Positions 32,878 through 45,700 of a stretch of 64,000 nt of DNA are shown one piece after another. Within the stretch, counting starts at the first letter, position 1; the number at the start of each line of letters is the position of its first letter. Under the pieces are notes generated by a model, which worked only from the letters and a program-made list of their open reading frames with translations, did no database searches and had not been told where the DNA came from. Source of the DNA: Erythroxylum novogranatense (Eukaryota; Streptophyta; Magnoliopsida; Malpighiales; Erythroxylaceae); contig CM057232.1 of the NCBI GenBank assembly GCA_029891385.1, positions 62,991,824-63,055,823 of the forward strand. The letters run 5' to 3'. A program made the position numbers and the translations under genes.

Positions 32878-34426
32878 TGTGACCTCCCATTGAGGCATGG
32901 TGATTCGAATCCTTTTGTTCTTACCCTTGGAGGTCAAATAAAAAATTTTAATTCTAAGGATTGCAGTATAGAATGCAACTTTAGTCGTTTCACTTAATCA
33001 GAACCTGATCAATGGAACTAAGCTAGCCTATATGTCATGATATGCAAACCAAATTAACAAGGAAGTGGGGGTTTTAATCTTGGGGAATTTGGATAAAAAT
33101 AAGTGAATTGAAAGAAAATGTAATGAAAAGTATTTTTGGATTTTGGGAATAGAAAACCGATAAAATGAAAACAAAGATCAAATGATGAAAGTATCCTCTT
33201 GAAACGAGCTTTGGCTATCATAGTTCAAAACAAATTTTTATGGGAGTGAATCACTAAGTTCCAAATGGTAAACCTTAAAGAACTCTTTAAGTCCAATGTT
33301 TTAATCAATGATCTCCATTTCTTAAAACCTTGATGAATGCTCTTAGTGTGTGTAATGGGTAAGTTAATGCAATAAGTCATTATGGGATATAGAATCATCT
33401 TAATATCAAACACAACTAGGCAGATAAAAGAGGTATAACCAAATCACAAATAGATATATATGAGGCTTCATATATTCAAATTCCAAGTTCTACATCAATA
33501 AATCCCAATAACACATTTAATATCCAAAACTTGATTAAACTCTATTCAATAATATTCAACTACAATTTACAAATCCTAAACCTAGGAGATCATAACAATG
33601 TAGCTGAATACGGAACAAACTACTCCCTTTTGAAGCATCTTGAACTCTAGCCATTGCTACATCTTCAAGAGGAAAGAGGTGCCTAGCCAAACATAACTTT
33701 AGGAGAATTAACAACTAGAAACCCACTGGAAGCATCCATGGTAGCAGCTGTCAGTGGAGGGGTTGATGGTGAAGTGGAGGAGTTGATGATAGAGTGTCCG
33801 AAGGTTGAGAGAGAGTGAGGGTGTTGTGTATCTTGTGTCCTGTCGACTTGCTCTTAACCTATGATGGTAGGTGTTTAAAAGAAAATGGGTTTGCATTGTT
33901 TTGTACAGTGGGTAAACTTTCAAAAATGGTTTGGGCATTTAAAGGTTCGCCACGATGACAGATAAGTTTGTCGCGGTGAGCTTTTCCCAAAAGTTTTAGC
34001 TTAATTATTGGTTCTGTCGCCACGTCAATAGACTTGATTTTCACCGCGTTGAACTTTTCCCGAAAGTTCTATATGGAATTCTTCATACTTTATCGCGACG
34101 AAAAATCCCTTTCACCTTGGCGAACTTCCTATTGCACCTGTTCACTTGTTAACTTGACTTCAGCCTTTTTTGACTCTACATCTTCTTCTTGAGTCTCTTC
34201 TATTTGAGTCTCCTACAATGAACGAATGGTAGTTTGCAATATTAATTGTTCTCAGAAAATTAATTACTGCAATTAATACTGATTTGTGACAATTTTACTC
34301 TCAAACTACATAAAATAAAGGTAGTCAAAAGTCAATTTAAGCATAAAATCTAGAAATAGGAGCCACGAAGTGTAGTAAAAGTCATGAAAATGTCACCAAT
34401 TTATATAATAAACTTGGGCTCAATCA
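32878..34426 (-). repeat. Athila-1 3' LTR
   Basis: About 1.55 kb, homologous to the solo LTR at 28377-29978 through blocks such as CTAAGCTAGCCTA and AAACTTGGGCTCAATCA. The inner end is fixed by the purine tract. The outer end TGTGACCTCC is placed by alignment with the solo LTR and by the break in the C1 leader. Confidence 0.75.
33945..34130. repeat. CpG-rich module cluster in Athila-1 LTR
   Basis: About six cores (TTCGCCACGATG, GTCGCGGTGAGC, GTCGCCACGTC, CACCGCGTTGAAC, TATCGCGACGAAA, CACCTTGGCGAAC) with irregular spacing. Two are followed by the same spacer, CTTTTCCCAAAAGTT and CTTTTCCCGAAAGTT. Confidence 0.7.
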
Positions 34427-34440
34427 AATTCCTCCACACT
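34427..34440 (-). promoter_or_regulatory. Athila-1 polypurine tract
   Basis: The element strand reads AGTGTGGAGGAATT directly before the LTR start TGATTGAGCCC, as expected for an Athila/TAT polypurine tract. Confidence 0.75.
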
Positions 34441-36051
34441 CAAACCTTTGTACTCTTGGATAAAGTTTATAAGAGTCAAAGAGACATAAGTGCTAAGGAA
34501 AATTCCAACAATGCTTAAAATAAGAATATGTAATTGGTAAAAATCACTTTCTTAGAAATCAATCAAAGCAGACTGAAAGAGTGCTAAGAAATTTGACACT
34601 ATAATAATTTAATCCAAGAGATTGAGCAAACGAGATTTCACTTAAGGCAAGGTGTTTGCTCTCATCTCACTTGTGTTTGGTATAATTTCGCTATAAAATC
34701 GATTTAGTCCATTCTCTACTATAAGCTTGTGATAGTTCTACCTCTTCACTACAAGAACTATAATTTCAAAAATCTAGAGGTCTTTTCAAGGTTGTAATGC
34801 ACGAAAGGCTAGATGAAATGGATGGAATAGACGAAAGAAGAAAAATTTGAGTACGTGCACCATAATTATGAAATAGATGTCAACAGTAAGGCAATATTTA
34901 CACAAATTACAACATAATTTATTTCTTAACTCCTCTTTTTTGTTTTTTTTAATTCTGTTGAGAATATTTTCTTTTGAGAACTTATATATACATGTATTTT
35001 TTTCTTTTTGGAAATTGTTCTCTTTCTCTTTTTTTCATTGGCTTTTCTCAATAACCAATTTCTTGAGATAACTAGAAGAAAACAAGAAATAAATTATTGA
35101 CACCATAAGAAGAAGTGTGCATGTATTAAAAAAATATGACTTAAGGGGCTAGCAATGTATAGGTGTCTATGGGGTTTGTGTTTGGGTCAATAGGGTTTTG
35201 AAAGAATGCCTCTATCATATTAACAAAATTCTAGTTCATCAAGCCTTAATTAAGAATTAAAACAAGTTCTAGAGAGATATGAAATAAGCAGATACACACA
35301 ACAATGAAAGAATTCAGGCCCAAATATCCTTCCAACAAGGTTAATATCTCAATTAACAATCTCAAGGTTTAAAATCATAAAGTGTTACTTTGTCAGCATA
35401 CCCTCACTTACTTTGTGTTGAAAACATTGAAATTGAAATTAGCCAAAATTGATTATCATTTAAAGAATAGAAGGTATTTTCAAAAACACAGGGACCACTT
35501 TGAAACTTATAAAATCTTTGAAATACAAGAGTGACAAGAATCTAATCAGGGAGAATTGTTGAATTGAGGCCATTTAAAAACCATATTTGCAAGAGCATGG
35601 CATCGCGTCGAAATCAAGAGTTCATCGCAACAAACAATTCAGAACGTAAATGTTGCCACAACGAAGAAATAATTCATCGCGATAAAAAGAACTAATTCGG
35701 CACGTTGCCGCAGTGAAGGCAGAGTGCGCCACGAAAAAAAATTATAGAAACATTTGGACAACTGATTTGCCTAAATCACCAAGTTTAAAATTTTAACATA
35801 ACGCACAATTGACTTGCACAAGCAATTAAATGGCCGAAAATGATGTACAACAATAAAAATTGCAAATTGAAACATTCCCCACACAAAACATCATATTGTA
35901 CTCAATGTGAAGAACAATTAGCACGAATATGCAATCAAGTGAAAGTGGAAGGCTCATTGGCAACACATCGGAAGTACAAAGAGAATTATATACAAATTGT
36001 GATCAAAAAGCTTGGACATCACAAAATTAAACTGAGCACCCGACAAACTAA
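34441..36051. other. Athila-1 non-coding 3' region
   Basis: This stretch of about 1.6 kb between the envelope-like remnant and the LTR has no supported ORF. A weak CpG-module cluster lies at about 35598-35745 (CATCGCGTCGAAA, CATCGCGATAAAA, TTGCCGCAGTGAAGG). Confidence 0.6.
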
Positions 36052-37080
36052 CTAGAAAATTAAAACAAAAGGAAGGTAAATATAAGAATAAACACTCAAA
36101 CTATTCCATTGGGTGATCATCCCCAGCATCTGAAGGATTTTCTCCTGATGGGCTAGCATCGATAAGTGGGTCATCTTCATCAAAAGGGAGTTGGAAGTGC
36201 AGGTGCTCAGGGAGCAAAGCATCCATTCATTGAGGATACCACTAATCTCGATCCTATTGGGCGATGGCCTAAAGTAGGGTGTCCCAGAGGGTAGCCATGT
36301 CTGCAGAGAGGCCATCGACCCAGCTAGTGAGGGTCTATAAAGTGACGGTCTTAAGAGGGGCTGGAGCCAGAGGATCGTCCTTGTTTGGCACTATAGCGGC
36401 ATAGTTGGTAACAACATCAGGAAGTGGGGTGGATTAGGGAAAAGATTGGGGTGGAGGTTGGATTTGGGGTTATTTGGGGTAGACGTAATGAAACAGAGGG
36501 GCTAGGTTAAAATAGTTATCATTATTAAATTTTGAGATGTTGTGGGCCCGAAATATGTATGTCATGAGGTGGGGGAAAGTGATAGCATTGGTGGGTTTGG
36601 CGGTGGTGATGGAGTTGTGGAGGGCGGAGACAATGGCATTAGCTATGTCAATTGGGTGACCAATCATCAAAAGGTAAAGGTATAGGGCTTGCTGTTTTGT
36701 TACGTAGGCTAGGTGGGAGGTGGGGATGATGTTGTTACTAACTAGGTGGAGTCAAAGACTTCAGGTCGAAGATCAGAACATTTGAGATAATGTTGACAGA
36801 TCCTTGGTTGATGCCAGACAACACCCTTAGGACAGAGGGTACAAATAACATCATCCAATGGATAATGGTGTATCAACTGATCAAAGTGGTAGCGAAAAAT
36901 AGGAGGGAGATTATAATGCTCATGGATGCTTGCTATGGTGAATGTGGTAAAGGCTTTCACACCACGAAAATTAAGTTCCATGGTGTTATGAAGTCGAGCA
37001 TAAGTGTAGAAATGGCGAACAAATCTATTGTTTCCCTGAGCCCTAGGTTGGACTAATCCCATTAGCAAAGAGTGGACCAA
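36052..37080 (-). pseudogene. Athila-1 envelope-like ORF (plant transposon-associated domain), broken
   Basis: Three open pieces in different frames form one region. The first (36742-37080) has NRFVRHFYTYARL and ELNFRGVKAFTTF, typical of the domain start where a residue run FVR..FY is followed by a strand NFRG. The second (36470-36670) has GHPIDIANAIVSAL and ITFPHLMTYIFRAHNI, the domain's helical core. The third has only weak similarity. This matches the family known as putative plant transposon protein, found 3' of pol in Athila elements. Frameshifts make it a pseudogene. Function in the family is unproven. Confidence 0.65.
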
Positions 37081-37354
37081 TTGACGAATAAAGGGATTGT
37101 TGTCGGGGAGTCAAGGGAAATGGGCGCTCTCTAATGAATGGCCTAGCGTCTATTTTTTAGGTTAGGTTGGAAAAATCAGAATCAACGCTATTTGGAGGAT
37201 CAGAATTACTAGATGAACCAGATGAACTCGGTGAGACAGTGGGGGAATGACTGGTAGGGTTCTTAGTTCAAGGCATGCTATTGCAGAAAAATAAATACAA
37301 AAAAATAAACAAATGGACTAAACAAAATTTACTATAAAAAAACCTACTATACTT

Positions 37355-37440
37355 ACCACGCCACGACGAAAAAAGTTTCTTCATCATGGCAAAAAATTAC
37401 AGCCTACCACGCTGCGACGAAAAAAATATCATTGCAGTGG
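37355..37440. repeat. CpG-rich module cluster at the LARD-2 left border
   Basis: CCACGCCACGACGAAAAAAG and CCACGCTGCGACGAAAAAAA repeat with a 50-60 bp spacing. The array is the target region of LARD-2, and similar cores continue on the other side at 47690-47935. Confidence 0.6.
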
Positions 37441-37445
37441 TTAAC

Positions 37446-40400
37446 TGTTGGGACCCGATCCGAAAACCGGATCCCAACCTGAATATAGGAAACGGATACG
37501 AACTACGAGGCAAATTCAACTTGGATAAATTGAATTCGATAACGACAAACAAAGCGAAAGCAGAATCAAAGAAAGCGAAGGATCACGTAGCGGAAATGCA
37601 AATCGAACCGAATTAATCAACCTGAACAAACATCGACATCCGTTGCAAACATGAAGCATAGGAAACTAATCGCGTTGGAAACCCTAAGACGTACCATTCC
37701 AAAATTTGGTATAATTTTTTTTTCTTTCTTGTTCCTTGTCTTTTCATTTTTAATCACTTTATTTCATTACATACAAAATCAGCATATGCTTGGATACTCA
37801 TACAAATCCCAAATCGCACTCAAATCATAATAAACTTCTTAACATTAATACCAATCTCATAAATCCATCTATCATACATCTAAATTTTATTTTTCTTCTT
37901 TTCCAATTTATTTTCTAACGAAAATTGAAAGATAACTACTGCATTTATCCTATCCCAAAAATTTCTGCAAAGGTAAAATATACTTCTAATATCACAAAAT
38001 CCAGAATCATCGGACTCTCCCGTCCGGAATCCAAGCACCAACAACCAAACGCAATCTTAGATCTAAACACTTCAATCAAATTCCCATATCAATTAACAAT
38101 ATATTTTCCCAAAATCATACACAATTTCATATACAATTTCCAAAATCATTTATAATCACAGAATTCAAAATCCGTACATCGACCTCTTCATTCTTTTACA
38201 TCAACCTAATATACACAATTTCATACGAACTTCATAAATCATATACATACATGGCAATTCGCCATATTCAATCTTAATACCAAAATCTCAATTTGCACAA
38301 AAATACAAATGCGGCAAAATCGAACTTGAATATTTCATCCGATCTCCTGCACGAAACCTAGAGATGGGGATGAAAGGGGGGTGAGCTCGGAAGCTCGTAG
38401 ATAATATATTTATAAATTGAAACATAAGCGAAAATTATCTTTTCAAAATTTTCAAACATTTCCCATTCGGAAATTTATCCAAAAACTCATTTTCAAACTT
38501 TTCAAAACATTCATAAACCTTCATCAACATTTTTTAAGATTTTTCTCAAAATCTTCATTTGTTTTGAAACATTCATAAACAGTTTCCGAAATTTCATGAT
38601 TGAAAATTCACTTTCTCATTTCTCAAGTTCTCAAACTTTTTCACAAATCATGCACAATTTCAAACATGAATGCATCACATAGCACATAAACAAAATCAAA
38701 AACCACATAACATAACAGAATGGTTTGATGTTGGACCCCACACCCCACCCGTAGGTGTTTGCGAGTTATATCATGGCGTGTGTTTCATGGGTTATACCGC
38801 TGCATCCAACACAAATCACAATAACACATTAAATGGTTTGGTTTGGTCCATAACAGGACGTACTGCACACTTCCGCATAGCGATCATGTGCAGCCGTGAA
38901 GGGAGTCCGTGATCGAAACTCCATTGCCTCTTGCAGGCGTAGAAGCGAAGGCTTAAAAGCAGTGAGACAGTGTAATCGACTCACAAAGGACCTGACCAAA
39001 CCCACGTAGCACATAAGCAAAACAGAAATTCAAATTGCCCGAAGGCACTTTTCAAAAATCTTGATTTTTCACATTTTTCAAATCATATCATCATATTGTG
39101 TCATAAATGACACAAGCTCGTATCCACATGAATTCACATAACAAATCTAATGCAATTCACATCATCACTTAAATTACATATTCATCAAATTCATCACAAT
39201 ATATGCACTAATTCTTTAAATAATTTATATCATAAATCAAATAATTTGAAAACCATGAATTTCATAAATCTTGCATTTTCTAAAACTCATTTAAACCCTT
39301 TGAAATCATAATATCAAACATTTACAACCTTTTTCAACCCATTTTATCAACAATAATTTATCAAAATCAAATTTTGCTTTCTTTAATTTTCAAAATCACA
39401 TTCTTAGCTTACAATTCAATAAATAAATATACCACCCACCTCATATCCATGCTAACAACTTGCTTTGTGCCTCAATTGCTCCAAAGCCTCCTTCTTTCTT
39501 CCAATTTAACATTCCCTAAAGCAATTTCATCAAAATTCAATCTCATAAATAACTTAATCCTTCAATTTGATGCATAAGTCATCAATTCATACTAATTCCA
39601 AAATATGTACATCATTAATTTCTAAAATCTCCAAATTCCAAATTGAACGTAAACCATTCAATCAAATTCAATATCATAATTAACTTAATTTCTCAAATTG
39701 AGCTTAGAAAACATCAATTCCTCACATATTCAAGCTATTTCAATCTCCAATTTTGAAAATCCCCAATTTTCAAAATTGGCCTAAATCAATTTACACAAAT
39801 TCCATATCATAAATCACAATTTCTTCATAATTGATTTCATATTTCACCAATTCATACTAGTATTGATGATTCTACACCATTAATTCACAAAATCTCCAAA
39901 TTTCTAATTTGGCCTAAACCCCCAATTTATAATTTTTCAAATTAAACTTCATCTAAAGCATAAACATCAAAATTGACTTAGGATATCTCAAATTCATCAC
40001 TAATTCAAGCAATCTAAAGCAACAATTTCAAAAACCCCCAACTTTCAAAATTTGACATAATCCTAATCACTCAATTAACCAAAATTAAATCTCACTTAAG
40101 GCATAATCATCACAATTGACTTCATAAATCACATACCTATATCATTTTCCATGATTCTAAACCAAAGTTTAAGAAAAAAAACTCAAAGATTGAAATTTCT
40201 CTTACCTCTTTCTCTCTCTAGATTTTCGAAATTCCTAAGCTCCAATGATAACTTCATCTTCTTCTATCTCTTCCTCTTGAAATAACAACGAAAATCATCT
40301 TGGAAGCTCAAAAATTTCGAAATCTCCATCACCGAATCATCTTTCTCCATTTTCTCTTCTTATTTCTCTTCTTTCTCCATTCTTCTTTCATTTTCTAGAA

Positions 40401-42079
40401 CATACGAGCTCCTTCCTCTGCAAAAACGACTATCCCCTTTTGTGTAGTGCCACATCATTAAAATGGTAGATAAAAGACCATATTGCCCCTCACTTATTTA
40501 CCTATTTCCAAAATTACCCCTGCAGGAACTTGAAAAACTGACTACTTGCGTCCTGTTTTCAAGCATCTAAACGAAATAATTTGGATAAACTTTCTTCTTA
40601 AAAATTGTTCCTCTAGATCATACGAATCCAACGCCACCAACCGCGCTCAATTCGGATCAGAAATGAAGAAGTTATAGCCGAAGTACTATCGGACCTTCAC
40701 AAAATCCGAGACTGAACATTATGCGAATTTAATTCTAGAAATTAACAATCTTAGGGATGAAATTAAATTTCAATCCCTTCACAAGAGTTGTAGCCCTATA
40801 TCTTAATTTTATTTCCGCTCAGGAATCAACTCAATCGAAGTTGTACAGCTCCTGAAAATCAAAAAATACCAAACCATGTTCAGAAAATTATCCAACTTAT
40901 AACCTATAAGCAAATCTCTTACTTTGGTTCAATCAATCTCTTTCCATTTAATCTCCTAAAAATCATAATTCTTCATAAAAATGAACGTAATTGTCTTAGG
41001 AATCCAACGCTTCGAGAATCAAATCAATCGGATGTCGGACGAAGGAATTATAAGCAAAAGATTACGAAATGGATCGAATAAAGAAACAAAGTAGCGAAAC
41101 GTCAAAACTGAACTTTTCCAAAATCATATCTCTCGATCCCGAACTTGGAATTTGACAAATTTAGTGTCAATAGAAAGATCAAAGGAAGCTCTACAACTTC
41201 CCTGAAGAAATCAAAATCAAATTAGGTCTCGAAAGAGGTTGAAAACTCAATCAAAGATTCTGTCCAAAACAACTTTTCCTAAACGACTTCCAACTTTTAA
41301 TTGCTCATAACTCCTAGCCCCGATATCGAAAAATTGCAAACTTTATATCAATGGAAAGATAAAAACATCATCTAAAATTTTTATGAAGACCACTTACTCT
41401 AATTCAAACTAAATCTATACGACGTGTGGCCTCGAAGCATAGAACACACAAATCTATACTTAATAGCATTTTCAAAACAAAGCATATCTTCATAAATTCA
41501 TATCTTTCAATCCCGACATCGAAAAATAGCAAACTTTATGTGCACAAAAAGCTCTCGACAGAGGCTACAAGTTTCATGCTGATCATTTTCTCGAATTTTG
41601 CCTAAATCAAAAAGTCAACTTTTTCTTCAAAAAGTCAAAATTCAAGCGAACTTTGACTGATCATCACTCTCACTCCCGATATCGAAAAATATCAAACTTT
41701 ATGGCTACAGAAAGCTCTTGACATAAACTACAAGTTTTCAGAAGATCATTTTCTCAAATTCTCCCAAAATCAAAAAGTCAACTCTCAAGTCAAACATTTT
41801 ATCTCCAAAAGTCAAACTTTCTAATTTCTTCAAATTTTTACACTTTTTCTTTTTAATTCTTGCTATTTAACTTCATTTCAATCAACTCATCCACTTTCTT
41901 CTCATAATCCATATAAGTTCACTCAAATATCAAAGTCCTCAAAATTAAACAATTCTTTTCTCATAATTTTTTTTTAATTTCATCAAATTTCCTTAAATTC
42001 ATAATTTTCTCACCAATTTCTTTCTCACTTAAATTCATTTTAATATTTCTAATTTTCATCAAAAGTTTGGGGTCCAACA
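37446..42079 (-). repeat. LARD-2 3' LTR
   Basis: A 4634-bp LTR, very AT-rich, with a GC-richer island near 38730-39010. Short open frames occur in the same positions in both LTRs but have no recognisable motif and low complexity. Confidence 0.88.
38730..39010. other. GC-richer island inside LARD-2 3' LTR
   Basis: A block with ACCCCACCCGTAGGTGTT, GTTATACCGC, AGGACGTACTGCACACTTCC and GACCTGACCAAACCCACG stands out from the AT-rich LTR. The matching block in the other LTR is at about 44025-44300 and differs locally, including around AGGCGTAGAAG versus GACAGCCGAGCG. Its position suggests a promoter or R region, which is inference. Confidence 0.5.
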
Positions 42080-42725
42080 TTTCTCCCCCTTTTAAAAGAA
42101 TTTCGTCCTCGAAATTCATACGTAGTAAATCATCAAGTAACACATTCTCTTAGCTGATTTCTTTCCAAAAGATCATAGTCACTTTTCTTATCTAATTTCC
42201 TCATCATACACATTCTTAACTTACTTCTTATATCAAGTACACCACATTCACTATCATATCACATCACTATATCCACAATTCAATATTCCTTACATATATA
42301 GATATAAACTCAAGTTGTCTCATCTTTCAAGTATCCCTTAATTGCATCTCACATATGCATATTCGAAAATAATTCATCTAAATTCATTAAAATTCTAATC
42401 TCAATTTCATTAACACATTTCTAAAATCCTTCATATCAGTTAATCCTATCCTTCAAGTATTTCTTAATTCGACTCACACATGTATAACTAAAATCAATTC
42501 TTCCCATTTCATCATGAAATTCTCCTCTCAATTGCCCTTAACACTTTCTTCTAATCAATCATCACTCATCACCTTAATCAAACAATCCACTAGGTTCTTC
42601 ACATCATGCATGACATACCATTTCCATCTTTATCACTCTCTCACTAATGCAATCCTATTCATTAAAACTTTCAACAAACACTTCCGCCCAAGTATGATCA
42701 TAATACTAGGCTCTGATACCATCTA
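42080..42725 (-). other. LARD-2 interior (646 bp)
   Basis: On the element strand it opens with the primer site TGGTATCAGAGCC (about 42709-42722) and closes with AATTTCGAGGACGAAATTC and the purine run AAAAGGGGGAGAA before the 3' LTR. These are Tekay/Del hallmarks. Nothing else coding is visible. Confidence 0.82.
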
Positions 42726-45700
42726 TATTGGGACCTGATCCAAAAACCGGATCCCAACCGGAATATAGGAAACAGATACGAAGAGCGAGGCGAATTCAAC
42801 TTGGATAAATTGAATTCGATAACGACAAACAAAGCGAAAGCGGAATCAAAGAAAGCGAAGGATCACGTAGCGGAAATGCAAATCGAACCGAATTAATCAA
42901 CCTGAACAAACATCGACATCCGTTGCAAACATGAAGCATAGGAAACTAATCGCGTTGGAAACCCTAAGACGTACCATTCCGAAATTCGGTATATTTTTTT
43001 TTTAATTATTTTTTTCTTTCTTATTCCTTGTCTTTTCATTTTTAATCACTTTATTTCATTACATACAAAATCATCATATGCTTGGATACTCATACAAATC
43101 CCAAATCGTACTCAAATCATAATAAACTTCTTAACATTAATACCAATCTTATAAATCCATCTTTCATACATCTAAATTTTATTTTTCTTCTTTTCCAATT
43201 TATTTTCTAACGAAAATTCAAAGATAACTACTGTATTTATCCTATCCCAAAAATTTCTGCAAAGGTAAAATATACTTCTAATATCACAAAATCCAGAATC
43301 ATCGGACTCTCCCGTCCAGAATCCAAACACCAGCAACCAAACGCAATCTTAGATCTAAACACTTCAATCAAATTCCCATATCAATTAACAATATATTTTC
43401 CCACAATCATACACAATTTCATATACAATTTCCAAAATCATTTATAATCACAGAATTCAAAATCCGTACATCGACCTCTTCATTCTTTTACATCAACCTA
43501 ATATACACAATTTCATACGAACTTCATAAATCATATACATACATGGCAATTCGCCATATTCAATCTTAATACCAAAATCTCAATTTGCACAAAAATACAA
43601 ATGCGGCAAAATCGAACTTGAATATTTCATCCGATCTCCTGCACGAAACCTAGAGATGGGGATGAAAGGGGGTGAGCTCGGAAGCTCGTGGATAATATAT
43701 TTATAAATTGAAACATAAGCGAAAATTATCTTTTCAAAATTTTCAAACATTTCCCATTCGGAAATTTATCCAAAAACTCATTTTCAAACTTTTCAAAACA
43801 TTCATAAACCTTCATCAACATTTTTTAAGTTTTTTCTCAAAATCTTCATTTGTTTTGAAACATTCATAAACAGTTTCCGAAATTTCATGATTGAAAATTC
43901 ACTTTCTCATTTCTTAAGTTCTCAAACTTTTTCACAAATCATGCACAATTTCAAACATGAATGCATCACATAGCACATAAACAAAATCAAAAATCACATA
44001 ACATAATAGAATGGTTTGATGTTGGACCCCACACCCCACCCGTAGGTGTTTGTAGGTTATACTGCGACGTGTGTTTGCGGGTTATACCGCGGCATCCAAC
44101 ACAAATCACAATAACACATTAAATGGTTTGGTTTGGTCCATAACAGGACGTACTGCACACTTCCGCATAGCGATCATGTGCAGCCGTGAAGGGAGTCCGT
44201 GATCGGAACTCCATTGCCTCTTGCGGACAGCCGAGCGAAGGCTTAAAACAGGTAGAGACAGTGCACTGACTCACAAAGGACCTGACCAAACCCACGTAGC
44301 ACATAAGCAAAACAGAAATTCAAATTGCCCGAAGGCACTTTTCAAAAATCTTGATTTTTCACATTTTTCAAATCATATCATCATATTGTGTCATAAATGA
44401 CACAAGCTCGTATCCACATGAATTCACATAACAAATCTAATGCAATTCACATCATCACTTAAATTACATATTCATCAAATTCATCACAATATATGCACTA
44501 ATTCTTTAAATCATTTATATCATAAATCAAATAATTTGAAAACCATGAATTTCATAAATCTTGCATTTCCTAAAACTCATTTAAACCCTTTGAAATCATA
44601 ATATCAAACATTTACAACCTTTTTCAACCCATTTTATCAACAATAATTTATCAAAATCAAATTTTGCTTTCTTTAATTTTCAAAATCACATTCTTAGCTT
44701 ATAATTCAATAAATAAATATACCACCCACCTCATATCTATGCTAACAACTTGCTTTGTGCCTCAATTGCTCCAAAGCCTCCTTCTTTCTTCCAATTTAAC
44801 ATTCCCTAAAGCAATTTCATCAAAATTCAATCTCATAAATAACTTAATCCTTCAATTTGATGCATAAGTCATCAATTCATACTAATTCCAAAATATGTAC
44901 ATCATTAATTTCTAAAATCCCCAAATTCCAAATTGAACCTAAACCAATTCAATCAAAGTCAATATCATAATTAACTTAATTTTTCAAATTGAGCTTAGAA
45001 AACATCAATTCCTCACATATTCAAGCTATTTCAATCTCCAATTTTGAAAATCTCCAATTTTCAAAATTGGCCTAAACCAATTTACACAAATTCCATATCA
45101 TAAATCACAATTTCTTCACAATTGATTTCATATTTCACCAATTCATACTAGTATTGATGATTCTACACCATTAACTCACAAAATCCCCAAATTTCTAATT
45201 TGGCCTAAACCCCCAATTTACAATTTTTCAAATTAAACTTCATCTAAAGCATAAACATCAAAATTGACTTAGGATATCTCAAATTCATCACTAATTCAAG
45301 CAATCTAAAGCAACAATTTCAAAAACCCCCAACTTTCAAAATTTGACATAATCCTAATCACTCAATTAACCAAAATTAAATCTCACTTAAGGCATAATCA
45401 TCACAATTGACTTCATAAATCACATACCCATATCATTTTCCATGATTCTAAACCAAAGTTTAAGAAAAAACTCAAAGATTGAAATTTCTCTTACCTCTTT
45501 CTCTCTCTAGATTTTCGAAATTCCTAAGCTCCAATGATAACTTCATCTTCTTCTATCTCTTCCTCTTGAAATAACAACGAAAATCATCTTGGAAGCTCAA
45601 AAATTTCGACATCTCCATCACCGAATCATCTTTCTCCATTTTCTCTTCTTATTTCTCTTCTTCTTTCTCCATTCTTCTTTCATTTTCTAGAACATACGAG

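Noticed and set aside
38670..39020. Open frames on both strands in the LARD-2 LTR, partly shared with the second LTR
   Set aside because: They reflect the GC-richer island with fewer stops, differ between the two LTRs by indels, and show no protein family features.
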